The position numbers and the translations under genes are program-made. Under the pieces are notes generated by a model. That model did not search any database. It was not told the DNA's origin and worked only from the letters and a program-made list of their open reading frames with translations. From NCBI RefSeq assembly GCF_000143085.1, contig NC_014315.1, positions 1,513,501-1,577,500 of the forward strand: DNA of 64,000 nucleotides. Reading direction: 5' to 3'. Of the stretch, positions 19,491 to 28,474 are shown piece after piece. Source of the DNA: Nitrosococcus watsonii C-113. GTDB lineage: Bacteria > Pseudomonadota > Gammaproteobacteria > Nitrosococcales > Nitrosococcaceae. Each line of letters opens with the position of its first letter. The stretch's first letter is position 1.

Positions 19491-20139
19491 GGCTTTCCCC
19501 TCGGCTACTGGAGTGGATATAGGCCCGTCGACTAGCAAACTGTCGGGGCCGAACGATGATGGGCTCATCCCGAAGGCGCAATTGCGGTAACTCAGCTTCC
19601 CCTTCCTCGCTATAGATCACGCCGCCTAAGGGTTCGACGAGACTTAAGGCAGCAAGACTATCAGCCGCCTCAACGACGGCTTCGAACAACGGTCGCTGCA
19701 AAGGACAACTGCGCCGGCCTAGATAAGGCGTAAACACTGGTTGCTGCACTGCCTGAATCAGCGCAGCCAAGGGAATAGGGGCTGCCGCCGCTGCTTTCAC
19801 GGCGACCGTGAAGGAAGCGTCACACAGGTATTCCCGCCGGGAGACCACGGGATAGTGGCTAATTTTTCCCCCAACCTTGCGGGCATCGAGAACCGTATGA
19901 AAATCGGCCAGCTTAACGGGAGAGAAGGTGCGCTCATCTGCCCGCACGGAAAAGCGTATACTCTGGGCCAAGGCTAATTGCCCGGCCTCGTCGTCCCGGC
20001 GCAGGCCCAGGCAGGCCCCCAGCAACCCCAGCAATCCACTACGGCTAGGAAAGTTCAAGCTTGGGCGGTAAACCTCATAGGTATGGCTGCCCCAAGCTTG
20101 CATCATGCCGGCAAGCTTTAGCATTAAAAAGGATTGCAT
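19471..20139 (-). CDS. cas5e: CRISPR Cascade subunit Cas5e (CasD)
   Basis: Binds the crRNA 5' handle in Cascade. Seen: L-M-L-K-L-A-G-M-M-Q-A-W-G near the start and the conserved F-P-S-R-S-G-L-L-G-L-L-G-A-C-L-G, followed by a ferredoxin-like fold region. Length 222 aa, normal for the family. It follows cas7e by nine bases and overlaps cas6e. No lesion seen. Confidence 0.93.
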   Translation of the reverse strand: MQSFLMLKLAGMMQAWGSHTYEVYRPSLNFPSRSGLLGLLGACLGLRRDDEAGQLALAQSIRFSVRADERTFSPVKLADFHTVLDARKVGGKISHYPVVSRREYLCDASFTVAVKAAAAAPIPLAALIQAVQQPVFTPYLGRRSCPLQRPLFEAVVEAADSLAALSLVEPLGGVIYSEEGEAELPQLRLRDEPIIVRPRQFASRRAYIHSSSRGESHVPEQD

Positions 20140-20148
20140 GCTGGCCTC

Positions 20149-21252
20149 CTAGGAAAGCGGGTTTCCATGCCTCACCCAATCGGCCAATCCTGCCAGAGTA
20201 TCATGGTATGCCATCTTCTCTGGCAGGGTGCCGGGGCTGGCCAGGGTAAACAAGGCCGCCTGCTCATCTAGTCCGTACCCGCGATGCATCTGTTGCCAAT
20301 ATTGCAATAATTTATCCACCGAGGGTTCCTTGAAACCGCCCGCCTTACCCTTTTGCACGGGAGCCTCGAAGGCGTTGGCGAGCGATACCGGGATATCGGC
20401 GAAACTCACCAGGACGCAATCAGCCAGATTATGGGCAGCAAAGCTCTGCTGTTTGGCGGACGGCACCACCGTGGCTAGCAGATGGGCCAAATGCTTAGCG
20501 ATCTCCAGTGCCCGCTCCCGTGGAGTACCGCCAAGATTTTCCTGTAATTGCTGGATATTCAAGCTGGCATAGCGGTAAAAAACTCCACTGGAAAACTCTT
20601 GGGTATTGAGATGCCCCGCCCCTATCTCACCGGCATCGGCTACGAGATCATCCACGGCAGTAAACCAGTCGATGTCGCTGTCCACGGCATGGGTAGTCAT
20701 GGCATGGGCCACCGCCAGAGCGCCATCCACTGGCGTCATAATCCCCGAGGTGGTCATGCGCCCGGAAAGGGCGATGTCAAGCCCTTGGGAAGTTGCCGCG
20801 CGGAATTCGGCGGATTCTTTAGCAATTTTTTTAGCGAGTTTTTTATTGTCAAATCCTTCTTCAGTCTCGCCCATCTTGATCGCCTCGCAGTATTTAGCCA
20901 CTTCGGCGACCACCCAGGGCGCAACCGCGTCAGCTTCCGTATCATCAGCAATGCCTTCCTTGTCCGATAGCCATTGAATAGCTTTGATGACCAAGTCCTG
21001 GGAATAACGATCCTCCAATTCATGAACGCACTTTTTAGTAAACCGGCCCAGCTCTCGAGTCCTCACCGAGGGTTTTCCCAGGTATTCCCGATAGTAATCA
21101 CTATGGCGGATAGCCCGTTTCAGGCTTTGGCTGGAGATACGCACCCGCCGCACGCCACCAAAAACCGCGGATTTTTGCATGTTCATGTCATCCCGGTTGA
21201 GGCAAGAAGGGCTGTGGGAGATCAGCACATGGAAATTAATAAAATTTTTCAT
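20149..21252 (-). CDS. cas7e: CRISPR Cascade backbone subunit Cas7e (Cse4/CasC)
   Basis: Forms the six-subunit crRNA-binding backbone of Cascade. Seen: F-I-N-F-H-V-L-I-S-H-S-P-S-C-L-N-R-D-D near the N-terminus, F-G-G-V-R-R-V-R-I-S-S-Q-S-L-K-R, and the later N-T-Q-E-F-S-S-G-V-F-Y-R-Y-A. Length 367 aa (E. coli 363). It starts 29 bp after cse2. No lesion seen. Confidence 0.94.
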   Translation of the reverse strand: MKNFINFHVLISHSPSCLNRDDMNMQKSAVFGGVRRVRISSQSLKRAIRHSDYYREYLGKPSVRTRELGRFTKKCVHELEDRYSQDLVIKAIQWLSDKEGIADDTEADAVAPWVVAEVAKYCEAIKMGETEEGFDNKKLAKKIAKESAEFRAATSQGLDIALSGRMTTSGIMTPVDGALAVAHAMTTHAVDSDIDWFTAVDDLVADAGEIGAGHLNTQEFSSGVFYRYASLNIQQLQENLGGTPRERALEIAKHLAHLLATVVPSAKQQSFAAHNLADCVLVSFADIPVSLANAFEAPVQKGKAGGFKEPSVDKLLQYWQQMHRGYGLDEQAALFTLASPGTLPEKMAYHDTLAGLADWVRHGNPLS

Positions 21253-21281
21253 TACCTATTACTCTTCGCATTATGGGCTTA

Positions 21282-21722
21282 TCAGGCCGCGGATTCACCG
21301 CTATGGACAAGGTAAAACTCTTCCAGCAGGCGGCGCTTGTCCTCTGGCCGCCAAAAATAGAGTTGCCAGCCAAATCGCTGCCAATTCACTGTAGGCTCTA
21401 CCTGTTGTAGTAAACGGCGCAGCTGGAGGAGATCATTAGGAGAAGTGCTGCGAATGACCTGGAACAGGCGTTGCTCATGGATACGGTGCTTTGCCAATTG
21501 CGCTCCCAAGGGGAGCGCCTCATGGGCATGTTTGAGCCAAGGCAGGCAAAATGCTACCCGCAGCCATTTTTCAGAGGCCCTTTGTCCTGGAAGCAGCCGG
21601 TAAAAACCAGGGATGCTGGCCAAACCTTCCGGCGAGCGCACCCGGCGCAGCTCGGCCCGTGGGCCATTAGCAAGTTGCTCGTACCTGAAGCGCAGGGCAG
21701 CGAAATCAATGGACGTCGACAT
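21282..21722 (-). CDS. cse2: CRISPR Cascade small subunit Cse2 (CasB, Cas11e)
   Basis: Dimeric small subunit that stabilises the R-loop. Seen: 146 aa, helical, with the R-R-V-R-S-P-E-G-L near residue 30 that is typical of Cse2, and W-Q-L-Y-F-W at the C-terminal end. ATG at 21722 overlaps the end of cas8e by 17 bp. No lesion seen. Confidence 0.88.
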   Translation of the reverse strand: MSTSIDFAALRFRYEQLANGPRAELRRVRSPEGLASIPGFYRLLPGQRASEKWLRVAFCLPWLKHAHEALPLGAQLAKHRIHEQRLFQVIRSTSPNDLLQLRRLLQQVEPTVNWQRFGWQLYFWRPEDKRRLLEEFYLVHSGESAA

Positions 21723-23192
21723 GATGAGTCTCCTTTAGCTGAGCTAATTCCTTATGAAATTTCGATCTCCCGGCGGCAATGGCGTGGATCAACTCCGGAT
21801 CGTGCTGATAAGGAGCGATAGCCTCTTCGTATAGCTGTCTGGCTAGTGTTACCAGGCGAGCAATAAAAGTAGCCTTCTGCGCCTGGAAAGCGCTAACATC
21901 CAATTCCCGCAGGCTGGCATGCACCACCGGCTCGCTCAGGGCATAGAAACGGGCTTCCGCTGGTTCATGGACTTTCACTCCTAAGCCCTTGAATACGTTC
22001 TTTTGGCCTTTTACCGCCCAATACAAGCTGCCGCGCAGCAGTTGCTTGATTTCTAACCCAACCTGGACCAGCTGCGCCAGTTGCTCACCGCCTTCCTCCC
22101 ATCCGGGAGAAAAGCTGAACAGCTCATGACGGCGCTCAATAACATTGGCTTGTTTATTGCGATAGCCGCCCACCAGCAGTTGCAACCGGCGACCTCTGCC
22201 CATGCTACGCTGCCGCCGGCTGCTTACCACGGCCGCCGGAGTATGTCCCTCCTTATCGCCCGTTTTGTCGATCAGGAATTGTGTTAATCGAGTCCAGGCC
22301 GGAGCGGTAGTGGTAAAGGAGGCATAACGTTCTTCCTTCTCTCCTTTAGCCAATTTAAATAGCCGGGGGCTATGGGGAGCCAGAGACCCTTGAACTCGTA
22401 GCGGAATTTTTCTTTGTTAAAACCCGAATAGCGCCGTTCCACCTTGGCCCCACAGTGATCGCAAGCACCGCCCGACTCCGGCAGCAATTCAATGCGGGCC
22501 GGCTGCCAAAAGAGTCCCCGCAGCAGGCCAATTTGATTCCCATATAATTTTTGACCTGCCCGAATAGGCTCCACCCAAACTGGCCGGTCTGGAGTCATTC
22601 CCCCATAGAGGCATAATTCACTTTCAGGCAAAACATTTTCCCAAATACACCGGCGCAGCTTGGGGGAATCAATCAGGGTGGTGATCGGCGCGCTGCCCCG
22701 CAAGCTCCCTTTGAAGCCACCGCCGAAGCTGGGGCAATTATTGGCTTGATTAAAAATCCCGATAGCCGCGCAGCCACCGCATACTGTTTTGATTTCGCCC
22801 TCGGCATTGAAAAAAGCCTGATTATTGCCTTCAGGCAAACCAATAAAGAGCTTTTGAATCGGTGTAACCTCGGCGGCCTGTACCCCCCGCGTTTGCATGA
22901 ACGGCGTGTCCGGGTGCTCCAGATCGAACCAGTCCCGATAATCTGCAATACCCTGCTGGAATTCCGCCTCGCTCAGCGGGGTTTTAATCCGTACCCGCAA
23001 GGTCCGCTGATCAGCGGGGGTAAACAATACCTGGGTCAGGCTGACCAATAATTGCAGGCAGGCCAATTCCATATCATCCCGGGACAGCGCCAGATCCCCA
23101 TCAGCTTCCTGGCATAGCAACGCCTGGAGGTTGATTGGCCGAAAAGCTTTATCGTCCAATACCGGAATCCAAGGATCGGTGAGTAAATTCAT
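21706..23192 (-). pseudogene. cas8e: Cascade large subunit Cas8e (Cse1/CasA), disrupted by a -1 frameshift
   Basis: Normally recognises the PAM and recruits Cas3. From ATG 23192 (overlapping the cas3 TGA) the frame encodes M-N-L-L-T-D-P-W-I-P-V, a textbook Cse1 start, for about 270 residues to G-L-W-L-P, then goes out of frame and stops at 22284. The rest (K-L-A-K-G-E-K-E-E-R-Y-A-S-F onward) lies in the +1-shifted frame to 21706. Adding one base to the C run at 22374-22377 gives L-P-H-S-P, the expected Cse1 motif, and a 495-residue protein (E. coli 502). The lesion is in a homopolymer, so a sequencing error is possible. Confidence 0.9.
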
Positions 23193-25790
23193 ATTTTTTC
23201 TCTCTCCAGGCCAAACTCCCGGCTGTAGCGGAGTCGAACCGAATCCAAAAAAACTTCCCAGATCCCTTCTTCTATCGGTTCCATAGCCAGAATATGGAGT
23301 CCAGTATCCTCGGCGGGTGGTAGCCATTGATTCCAACTACTGGGAACGGCAACGGTTTGTTGATTTAACACCTCGGCTTTCTCCCACTCGGAAAGCTGAC
23401 TGAGCAGGTCGCCATCGAGCAAAGCCAAACCATCGGCGGTATTTTGTACGGGCAACATATTCAGCTGTTGCTCGCCATCACGGGTCAATACCCGAATTTT
23501 ATTGTCCTCATCCTTAAAGGGCTTCATCCGAGTATTGACTAAACTACGGGCCGCCTGGGCTTGAGCCCATCGTTCCGCCATAAAACCGTCATAGGCTTCA
23601 AGAATACTCTCCGGCTCATCGGGCCACGCTTGCTCGGCATAAACCGATTCGATCCAGTCCCGGTAAGCTTCGGGAAAGGTCATTTGGCCATTGGCCTGCT
23701 GCAATCGCTGCTCGGTCCGCCATAACACCCGGCGGTTGGCGTAAATCACCCCATGCGGACCGTAGTCAGCGGCTTCCGGTAATAGCACCGTACAGCGAGG
23801 CTCCCCATAACCGTCAGGGCGAGGTCGGGAATGACGGTGCAGCCGTCCTAGCCGCTGGAACAAGAGATCCACCGGGCAAAGCTGGGTCACCATCCAATCG
23901 AAATCCAGATCCAGACTTTGCTCAATCACCTGGGTAGCGACCAGGATGCGTCCCTTGTCACGAAGTCCTTCCTTGCCATATTGGCTAAGCACTTGCTGTT
24001 CCTTGGCCAACCGGTCGCGAAAGCGGAACCGGGCATGAAATAGATCCACCGGCACCTGAGTCTGCGCCCGTAACTGCTTGGCAAGGCGCTGAGCATCATC
24101 CACCAGGTTGCAAATCACTGCGACCTGGGCCCCAGCAGTAGCCGCCGCGATGATATGGTAGCGCAAGCCTGCATCCGGCGAAGCGCCGGGCAAACGCAGG
24201 CAGTCCAGGCCAACAGTGCGCGGCCTGGGCATTTCCGCCTCTGCTGGACGCCATGTTTGTGGCCCTTCATTAGCCCCCAGATAAGTAACCAGGGGATAGG
24301 GGGCTTCTTCTTCAAGCGAAGCTTTCGGCTGCCAGGCAGCGGCTAATTGCTGGCGCTGAGGATAAGGCAGGGTAGCCGACAGGAGAATAGCGGAACCACC
24401 CCCCGCCCGTTGCTGGGATAGCACCGCCTCGAGTAAACCGTACATATAACTATCGTAGGCATGCACCTCATCGACGATCAGCACGCTTTTACCCACCCCA
24501 AAACCGCGCACAAACTTGTGCTTGACCGGCAGTACGCTAATGAGTACTTGATCGATAGTGCAAACTCCAATCTGCCCGAGAAATACCCGCTTGCGACTCT
24601 GGACCAGCCATTCCGCGCACTGCACCAGGGCTTCTTCACGAGCTTGGGCGGTATGGGGTCGGACCGCTTCCTTAAGGGCGATAAAATCCGGATTGTAGCG
24701 GGCCTTGCCGTGGGCTAGTACGAGGCTGGAATCGTTTTCTGGGAAAAGTATCCCAGCAATGCTCTCCAAACGTTTAAGCATGGCATTGGCGGTAGCCTGA
24801 GTGGGCAAGGCAAACACGATGCTGTCGGCAAGGCCGGCCGCCAGAAGCTTTGATGCATACGCCAGGGCTGCTTCTGTTTTACCGGAACCGGTGGGGGCTT
24901 CGATAATGGTCAACCCGGCTTCGGTCGGCAAGGACTCCACGAGAGTCTGGACTTGATGGGGGATAAAAGTTGGAAAAACAACAGGCATGCCCCCCGTGTT
25001 AGAGGTATCCGGCAGATGCCGCTGTCCTGTAGAACCCGGGCCGCGTTCTCCTGCCGTCGCTCCCAATAGAGCAACTCCTCCTCCTGCTGGTTATGGTAGG
25101 GAAAATAGCGGGGATCGCTGTTGGAGCCGAGCCAATCGCAAACCGCGCAAAACCCGGCCAGTAAAGGAGAAAGGGCCGGAGGTTGATCCTGCAAGGAGAG
25201 ACCCGCAGGGTGTAGAAACCATGCTTCCAAGCTCCTGACCCACTCCCGCCGGGCAACACGGTCCATGGCTCGGATTTCTTTAGGGATATCCGCTACATTA
25301 GGGCTCTCCACCTCCTCCGGCAGAACCCCATGATGCCCGGTAACCGCGGATAGCCAGGGTATCCATGCTTCCCCATAGTCATACCAGGCATCTTCATCCT
25401 CTCCGTCAAAGCCGATGTAGTTGGGCAACTCCGCCAAACCCCAACGGAAACCCTCGGGGCCATGCCAGTAGTTTTGAGTGGGAATCTTGAGCCATAAAGA
25501 CTCCGGCCAAGGATCGTACGTTTTCAGGCCACGTACTGCCTCTAGCGCCTTGGCCTAAAACCGCACATCGAGCTTGCCCAGATCATGCAATCCGAGGAAG
25601 AACAGTACCCAAGCCAAGAAATGCTGAGCAGTCTCGCTATTAGCGCCCCCAAGAGATCTTGTTAGTGACTGACTGCTGGCCAGGCAGAAGCTACCGCGAC
25701 CACATCCAGGGAATGGTAGACAAAAGGGTGGCAGTTATTTTCTCCTTTATCCGTGCTAGCTTGCGCTTTCCCCCAGTACTTCCACAGCAT
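23189..25790 (-). pseudogene. cas3: CRISPR nuclease-helicase Cas3 (type I-E), three inactivating lesions
   Basis: The ATG at 25790 begins M-L-W-K-Y-W-G-K-A-Q-A, with H-P-F-V-Y-H-S-L-D of the HD nuclease domain. Around 25680-25690 one base is missing. In the next frame L-H-D-L-G-K (HD motif) is followed by D-V-R-F and a TAG at 25555-25557, where Gln is expected. After G-F-C-A-V-C-D-W-L-G-S, the C run at 24990-24995 has lost one base. The helicase then reads well: A-P-T-G-S-G-K-T, V-D-E-V-H-A-Y-D, Q-V-I-E-Q-S-L-D-L-D, G-R-L-H-R-H, ending at 23189. Repaired length is 867 aa, normal. The 3' part alone cannot be a working Cas3. Confidence 0.92.
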
Positions 25791-25935
25791 CACCTACTCC
25801 TTGCTTGCATTGATTGTCCAAGCTATCGGCGGAGTGCGGCAAAATAAAACCTTCTTCGGCAAGCGGGGATAGCAATACGACTAGCCAGGATTCAGGCTAA
25901 CAGCATCAGAAAAGATAGGGAACCTAGCCGGTTGC

Positions 25936-26508
25936 CTACCAAATTATCGGCGAAAACGATCTGCGAAGAAAATACAGCGCCCTTCCCGCCCATCGGCGTT
26001 CTTGCTCGATTTGTTCACGCTGGACACGAATTTTGGCTTCTTGGTTTTCCAGGGTTTCCAATAACTGGCTTTTTTCCTGCTCATATTGCGCCCTCAGCTG
26101 ATCAAGTTCAGTACGTTTTGGGGAACGAAAATCCGAAGCGTTACGCCCCGTCACCAAAGCTGCCCGGTGAGCGAGCAAATCTAAAATTAACTCCCGTTTA
26201 ACTGCTGGAGTTAGTTCATAGGCCAGTCCTAAACCTGCAGGTAGGGCCTTGATCCGGGCTATTTCCTGATCGATCAAACGCAAGTGCTCAGCCACCAAGG
26301 TTTGGCAATTTACAGACGGTCCACGCCTTTTCAATGCCCTTTGTACCTCCTTAGCTGGCACAGCTTGGACTCCCAGGGGCGGCTGATAACCATATCTCAC
26401 TATGTCCGAGGCGTCAGTCCAACGGTAGAGTGTTGCAGCGGTTGCCGGCTGGAGGATAATACAACCAAGGCTTAACAATAAGCCCAATATCCAACGTTTT
26501 CTATTCAT
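25936..26508 (-). CDS. secreted DUF4124-like protein with C-terminal coiled coil
   Basis: 190 aa. Seen: a signal peptide of about 24 residues (basic start, L-G-L-L-L-S-L-G-C-I-I-L, ending A-T-A), then L-Y-R-W-T-D-A-S-D-I-V-R-Y, the short motif that opens DUF4124 domains. A predicted coiled coil follows (about 130-175, E-L-D-Q-L-R-A-Q-Y-E-Q-E-K-S-Q-L-L-E). Probably periplasmic; the function is unknown. It lies between the cas operon and the broken b561 gene and reads towards cas3, but a 145-bp gap suggests a separate transcript. Confidence 0.75.
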   Translation of the reverse strand: MNRKRWILGLLLSLGCIILQPATAATLYRWTDASDIVRYGYQPPLGVQAVPAKEVQRALKRRGPSVNCQTLVAEHLRLIDQEIARIKALPAGLGLAYELTPAVKRELILDLLAHRAALVTGRNASDFRSPKRTELDQLRAQYEQEKSQLLETLENQEAKIRVQREQIEQERRWAGRALYFLRRSFSPIIW

Positions 26509-26681
26509 TTTTCCACCTCAACGCTCCCCCAGTAGGAGAGAAAAAATTATTCATTTTTGAGCTTAAATAATTCAAGTGGGAACAGCAAACGAGAGACTAG
26601 CCAGGCGAAGTTATTTTGACATTATAGTTTTTAGTATCTACTCTTTTTTTATTCCTCCTCTCCTAAGTACTAACCATTAAT

Positions 26682-27601
26682 ATGCAGCAGCCACACCCAA
26701 CACGGCACCTTTTTTTCATTACGCTTCATTGGATATTGGTTCTGCTAGTCCTTGCGCTAATAGGTCTGGGAGGGTACCTCCAATACTTGCCGCCTACAGC
26801 CCCGAAGCAAGCATTTTTTGTCAATCTCCATATCTCGCTAGGATTGACAAGCATGATATTAGTCGTTTTTCAAATTTTGCTATGGCTAATATTGGGCAGA
26901 CCTCAACCTTCGGAAACTACTTCCCACTGGCAACGCGCCCTCACCCGCAATCTATACATTTTGTTTTATGCGTGCGTAATAATTTTGGGAATCAGCGGTT
27001 TTTTTCAGGCCACCGCCAGCGGCGTTTCTATTAAATTCTGGGGTCTGCCGATTCCTGTTGGGAAAGGAGAAGATGCTGATTTAGCAAAATTTTACGAGGC
27101 ATTACATGAGATTTCAGCACTTGCCTTAGTCGTCTTGGTGGTTATCTGGGTAGGCGTTATTTTGCTAAAAACCTATCAGCAAAATAAAATTTTTTATGGC
27201 AAAACACTCTCTCATAGAATCAAATCAAAAGTGGCATCACCACCTCTTTCCAAAGCAATTCTGAGATTAGTCAAAAATCTCCGTCTGCTTGGATGGATGG
27301 CTTTCTGGATACAATTCGGACTTGCAATCGCGGCCGCGTTACTATTGCTTTTTACTACCTCAGGCCAATCCCTTTCTCCAAACGAACTGAGTAGCGGCCT
27401 TACTTGGGCGGTTTATGATTTTATTATCCTTTGTTTAACTACCCTCTTTTTCTTTTATTATACCCGGCTGGCTAAAAAAATTACTTTGGAGCCGGATCAT
27501 TATATTAATCTGAAAAAAAAATCCTCTCCCTGGTTTTTAAGACTCAGCTATAAAACCAGCCTGCTGGGAATGCTTGTTAGTTTCATTGGTATTGGCACGA
27601 G
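26682..27601 (+). pseudogene. 5' fragment of cytochrome b561-like membrane protein gene, cut by IS1-family element
   Basis: About 306 codons from ATG 26682. Seen: T-L-H-W-I-L-V-L-L-V-L-A (His near 16), N-L-H-I-S-L-G-L (His near 50) and A-L-H-E-I-S-A-L (His near 144), the heme-ligand pattern of four-helix b561 proteins, then three more hydrophobic helices. It ends at the IS with the duplication GGCACGAG. The missing C-terminus is at 6941-7186; joined, the gene has 385 codons. The present frame runs 75 codons into the IS antisense strand, giving a chimeric tail. Likely an electron-transfer membrane protein; its exact partner is unknown. Confidence 0.88.
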
Positions 27602-27631
27602 GGTAGTGTTCCAGATCTGGAGGTTCCAAGT

Positions 27632-28078
27632 TTACACTTGCACACCAAATTCATATCGATTAATAAAAAGCCCAATGACAATATCATGCATTTGGCGTGT
27701 TTTGGAAAAGCAGATCGTTTTGCGTGCCAATCGTTTAATGCGGGTGCGCAAGGTGAGATGTTTTCTTTCTATTTTTTGGGTATGTTGTTTGCCGATGTGG
27801 TGTCTCTTACTGTCCAGATGGCGCTGATACGTGCCCCAGTCATCGGTATAAAAATGGGTGATTCCAAAAGGTTCAAGAAGTCTTTTGAGTTTCAAAAAGA
27901 CGGTATCTTGATGGGTTCCCAAAACGTAGGCCAGCACCTGCCCACTGCGATGATCGATGGCATGCCACAACCAGCGTGGGTTAGTTTTCTTTCCCACAAA
28001 ACTCCACATTTCATCGACTTCCGCTTCCTCAACCCGCAACACCTGCACTTCTACCTGCTCTGCAGGCAAACGCTTCAA
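27632..28078 (-). CDS. insB: IS1-family InsB-like DDE transposase domain (copy 2)
   Basis: Protein identical to the InsB-like frame of copy 1, with the D-D-E motif complete (E-V-D-E-M-W, Y-T-D-D-W, I-E-R-K-H). Expected to be made as an InsAB' fusion through the A run in insA. It is read towards the b561 fragment. Confidence 0.9.
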   Translation of the reverse strand: MKRLPAEQVEVQVLRVEEAEVDEMWSFVGKKTNPRWLWHAIDHRSGQVLAYVLGTHQDTVFLKLKRLLEPFGITHFYTDDWGTYQRHLDSKRHHIGKQHTQKIERKHLTLRTRIKRLARKTICFSKTRQMHDIVIGLFINRYEFGVQV

Positions 28079-28410
28079 CAGCGCGGGGTTGACCGACTCA
28101 AGACGGGACTCTTTTTTTTTAGCTCCTTGAGCACCGTGTGGGGACTGATCTCTAAAACCCGCGCCGTATCTCGTATCCCACTCCCGTTCAGCGTCATCTC
28201 GATAATCTGCTGCTTGACTTGTGGCAAACGACCCTTATACACATAATCCAAGCGAAAGGAGCGATGGGCGCAGGCTTCATTCTGGCATAAATAACGCTGC
28301 TCTCCGCTCTCACTCCTTCCCCTTTTGACTACTCGATCGCTTTGGCAATAGGGACAATGCACGGGGAGAAGCACCATCGGAGCCTCCTGTTTTTTCTTCT
28401 TTGAGTTCAT
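28075..28410 (-). CDS. insA: IS1-family InsA-like protein (copy 2)
   Basis: 111 aa, identical to the copy 1 protein: zinc-binding cysteines at the N-terminus and a helix-turn-helix. Its 5' end faces the htpG 3' fragment, so its promoter region lies next to that gene. Confidence 0.9.
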   Translation of the reverse strand: MNSKKKKQEAPMVLLPVHCPYCQSDRVVKRGRSESGEQRYLCQNEACAHRSFRLDYVYKGRLPQVKQQIIEMTLNGSGIRDTARVLEISPHTVLKELKKKSPVLSRSTPRC

Positions 28411-28474
28411 TGGATGAGCTGATAGGCTTAGCCTAGCATTAATTTAATAAATTCTCCTAATTTAAAACACGACC

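Larger units (their letters stand above)
27602..28474 (-). mobile_element. IS1-family insertion sequence, copy 2 (873 bp), inverted relative to copy 1
   Basis: Same length, ends and coding content as the copy at 7187-8059, but on the opposite strand. Left flank GGCACGAG (27594-27601) pairs in inverted orientation with the left flank of copy 1. Right flank GGAGATTTT (28475-28483) pairs in inverted orientation with the right flank of copy 1. The duplications are therefore swapped between the two elements. The absence of visible divergence suggests recent activity or gene conversion. Confidence 0.95.

Noticed and set aside
24910..25437. A 175-codon frame as a separate HD-domain protein
   Set aside because: It is the middle part of the cas3 HD region between a nonsense codon and a frameshift; its last 25 residues are out of frame.
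26682..27827. A 381-codon membrane protein frame taken as an intact gene
   Set aside because: The last 75 codons are IS antisense sequence. The true C-terminus is at 6941-7186.
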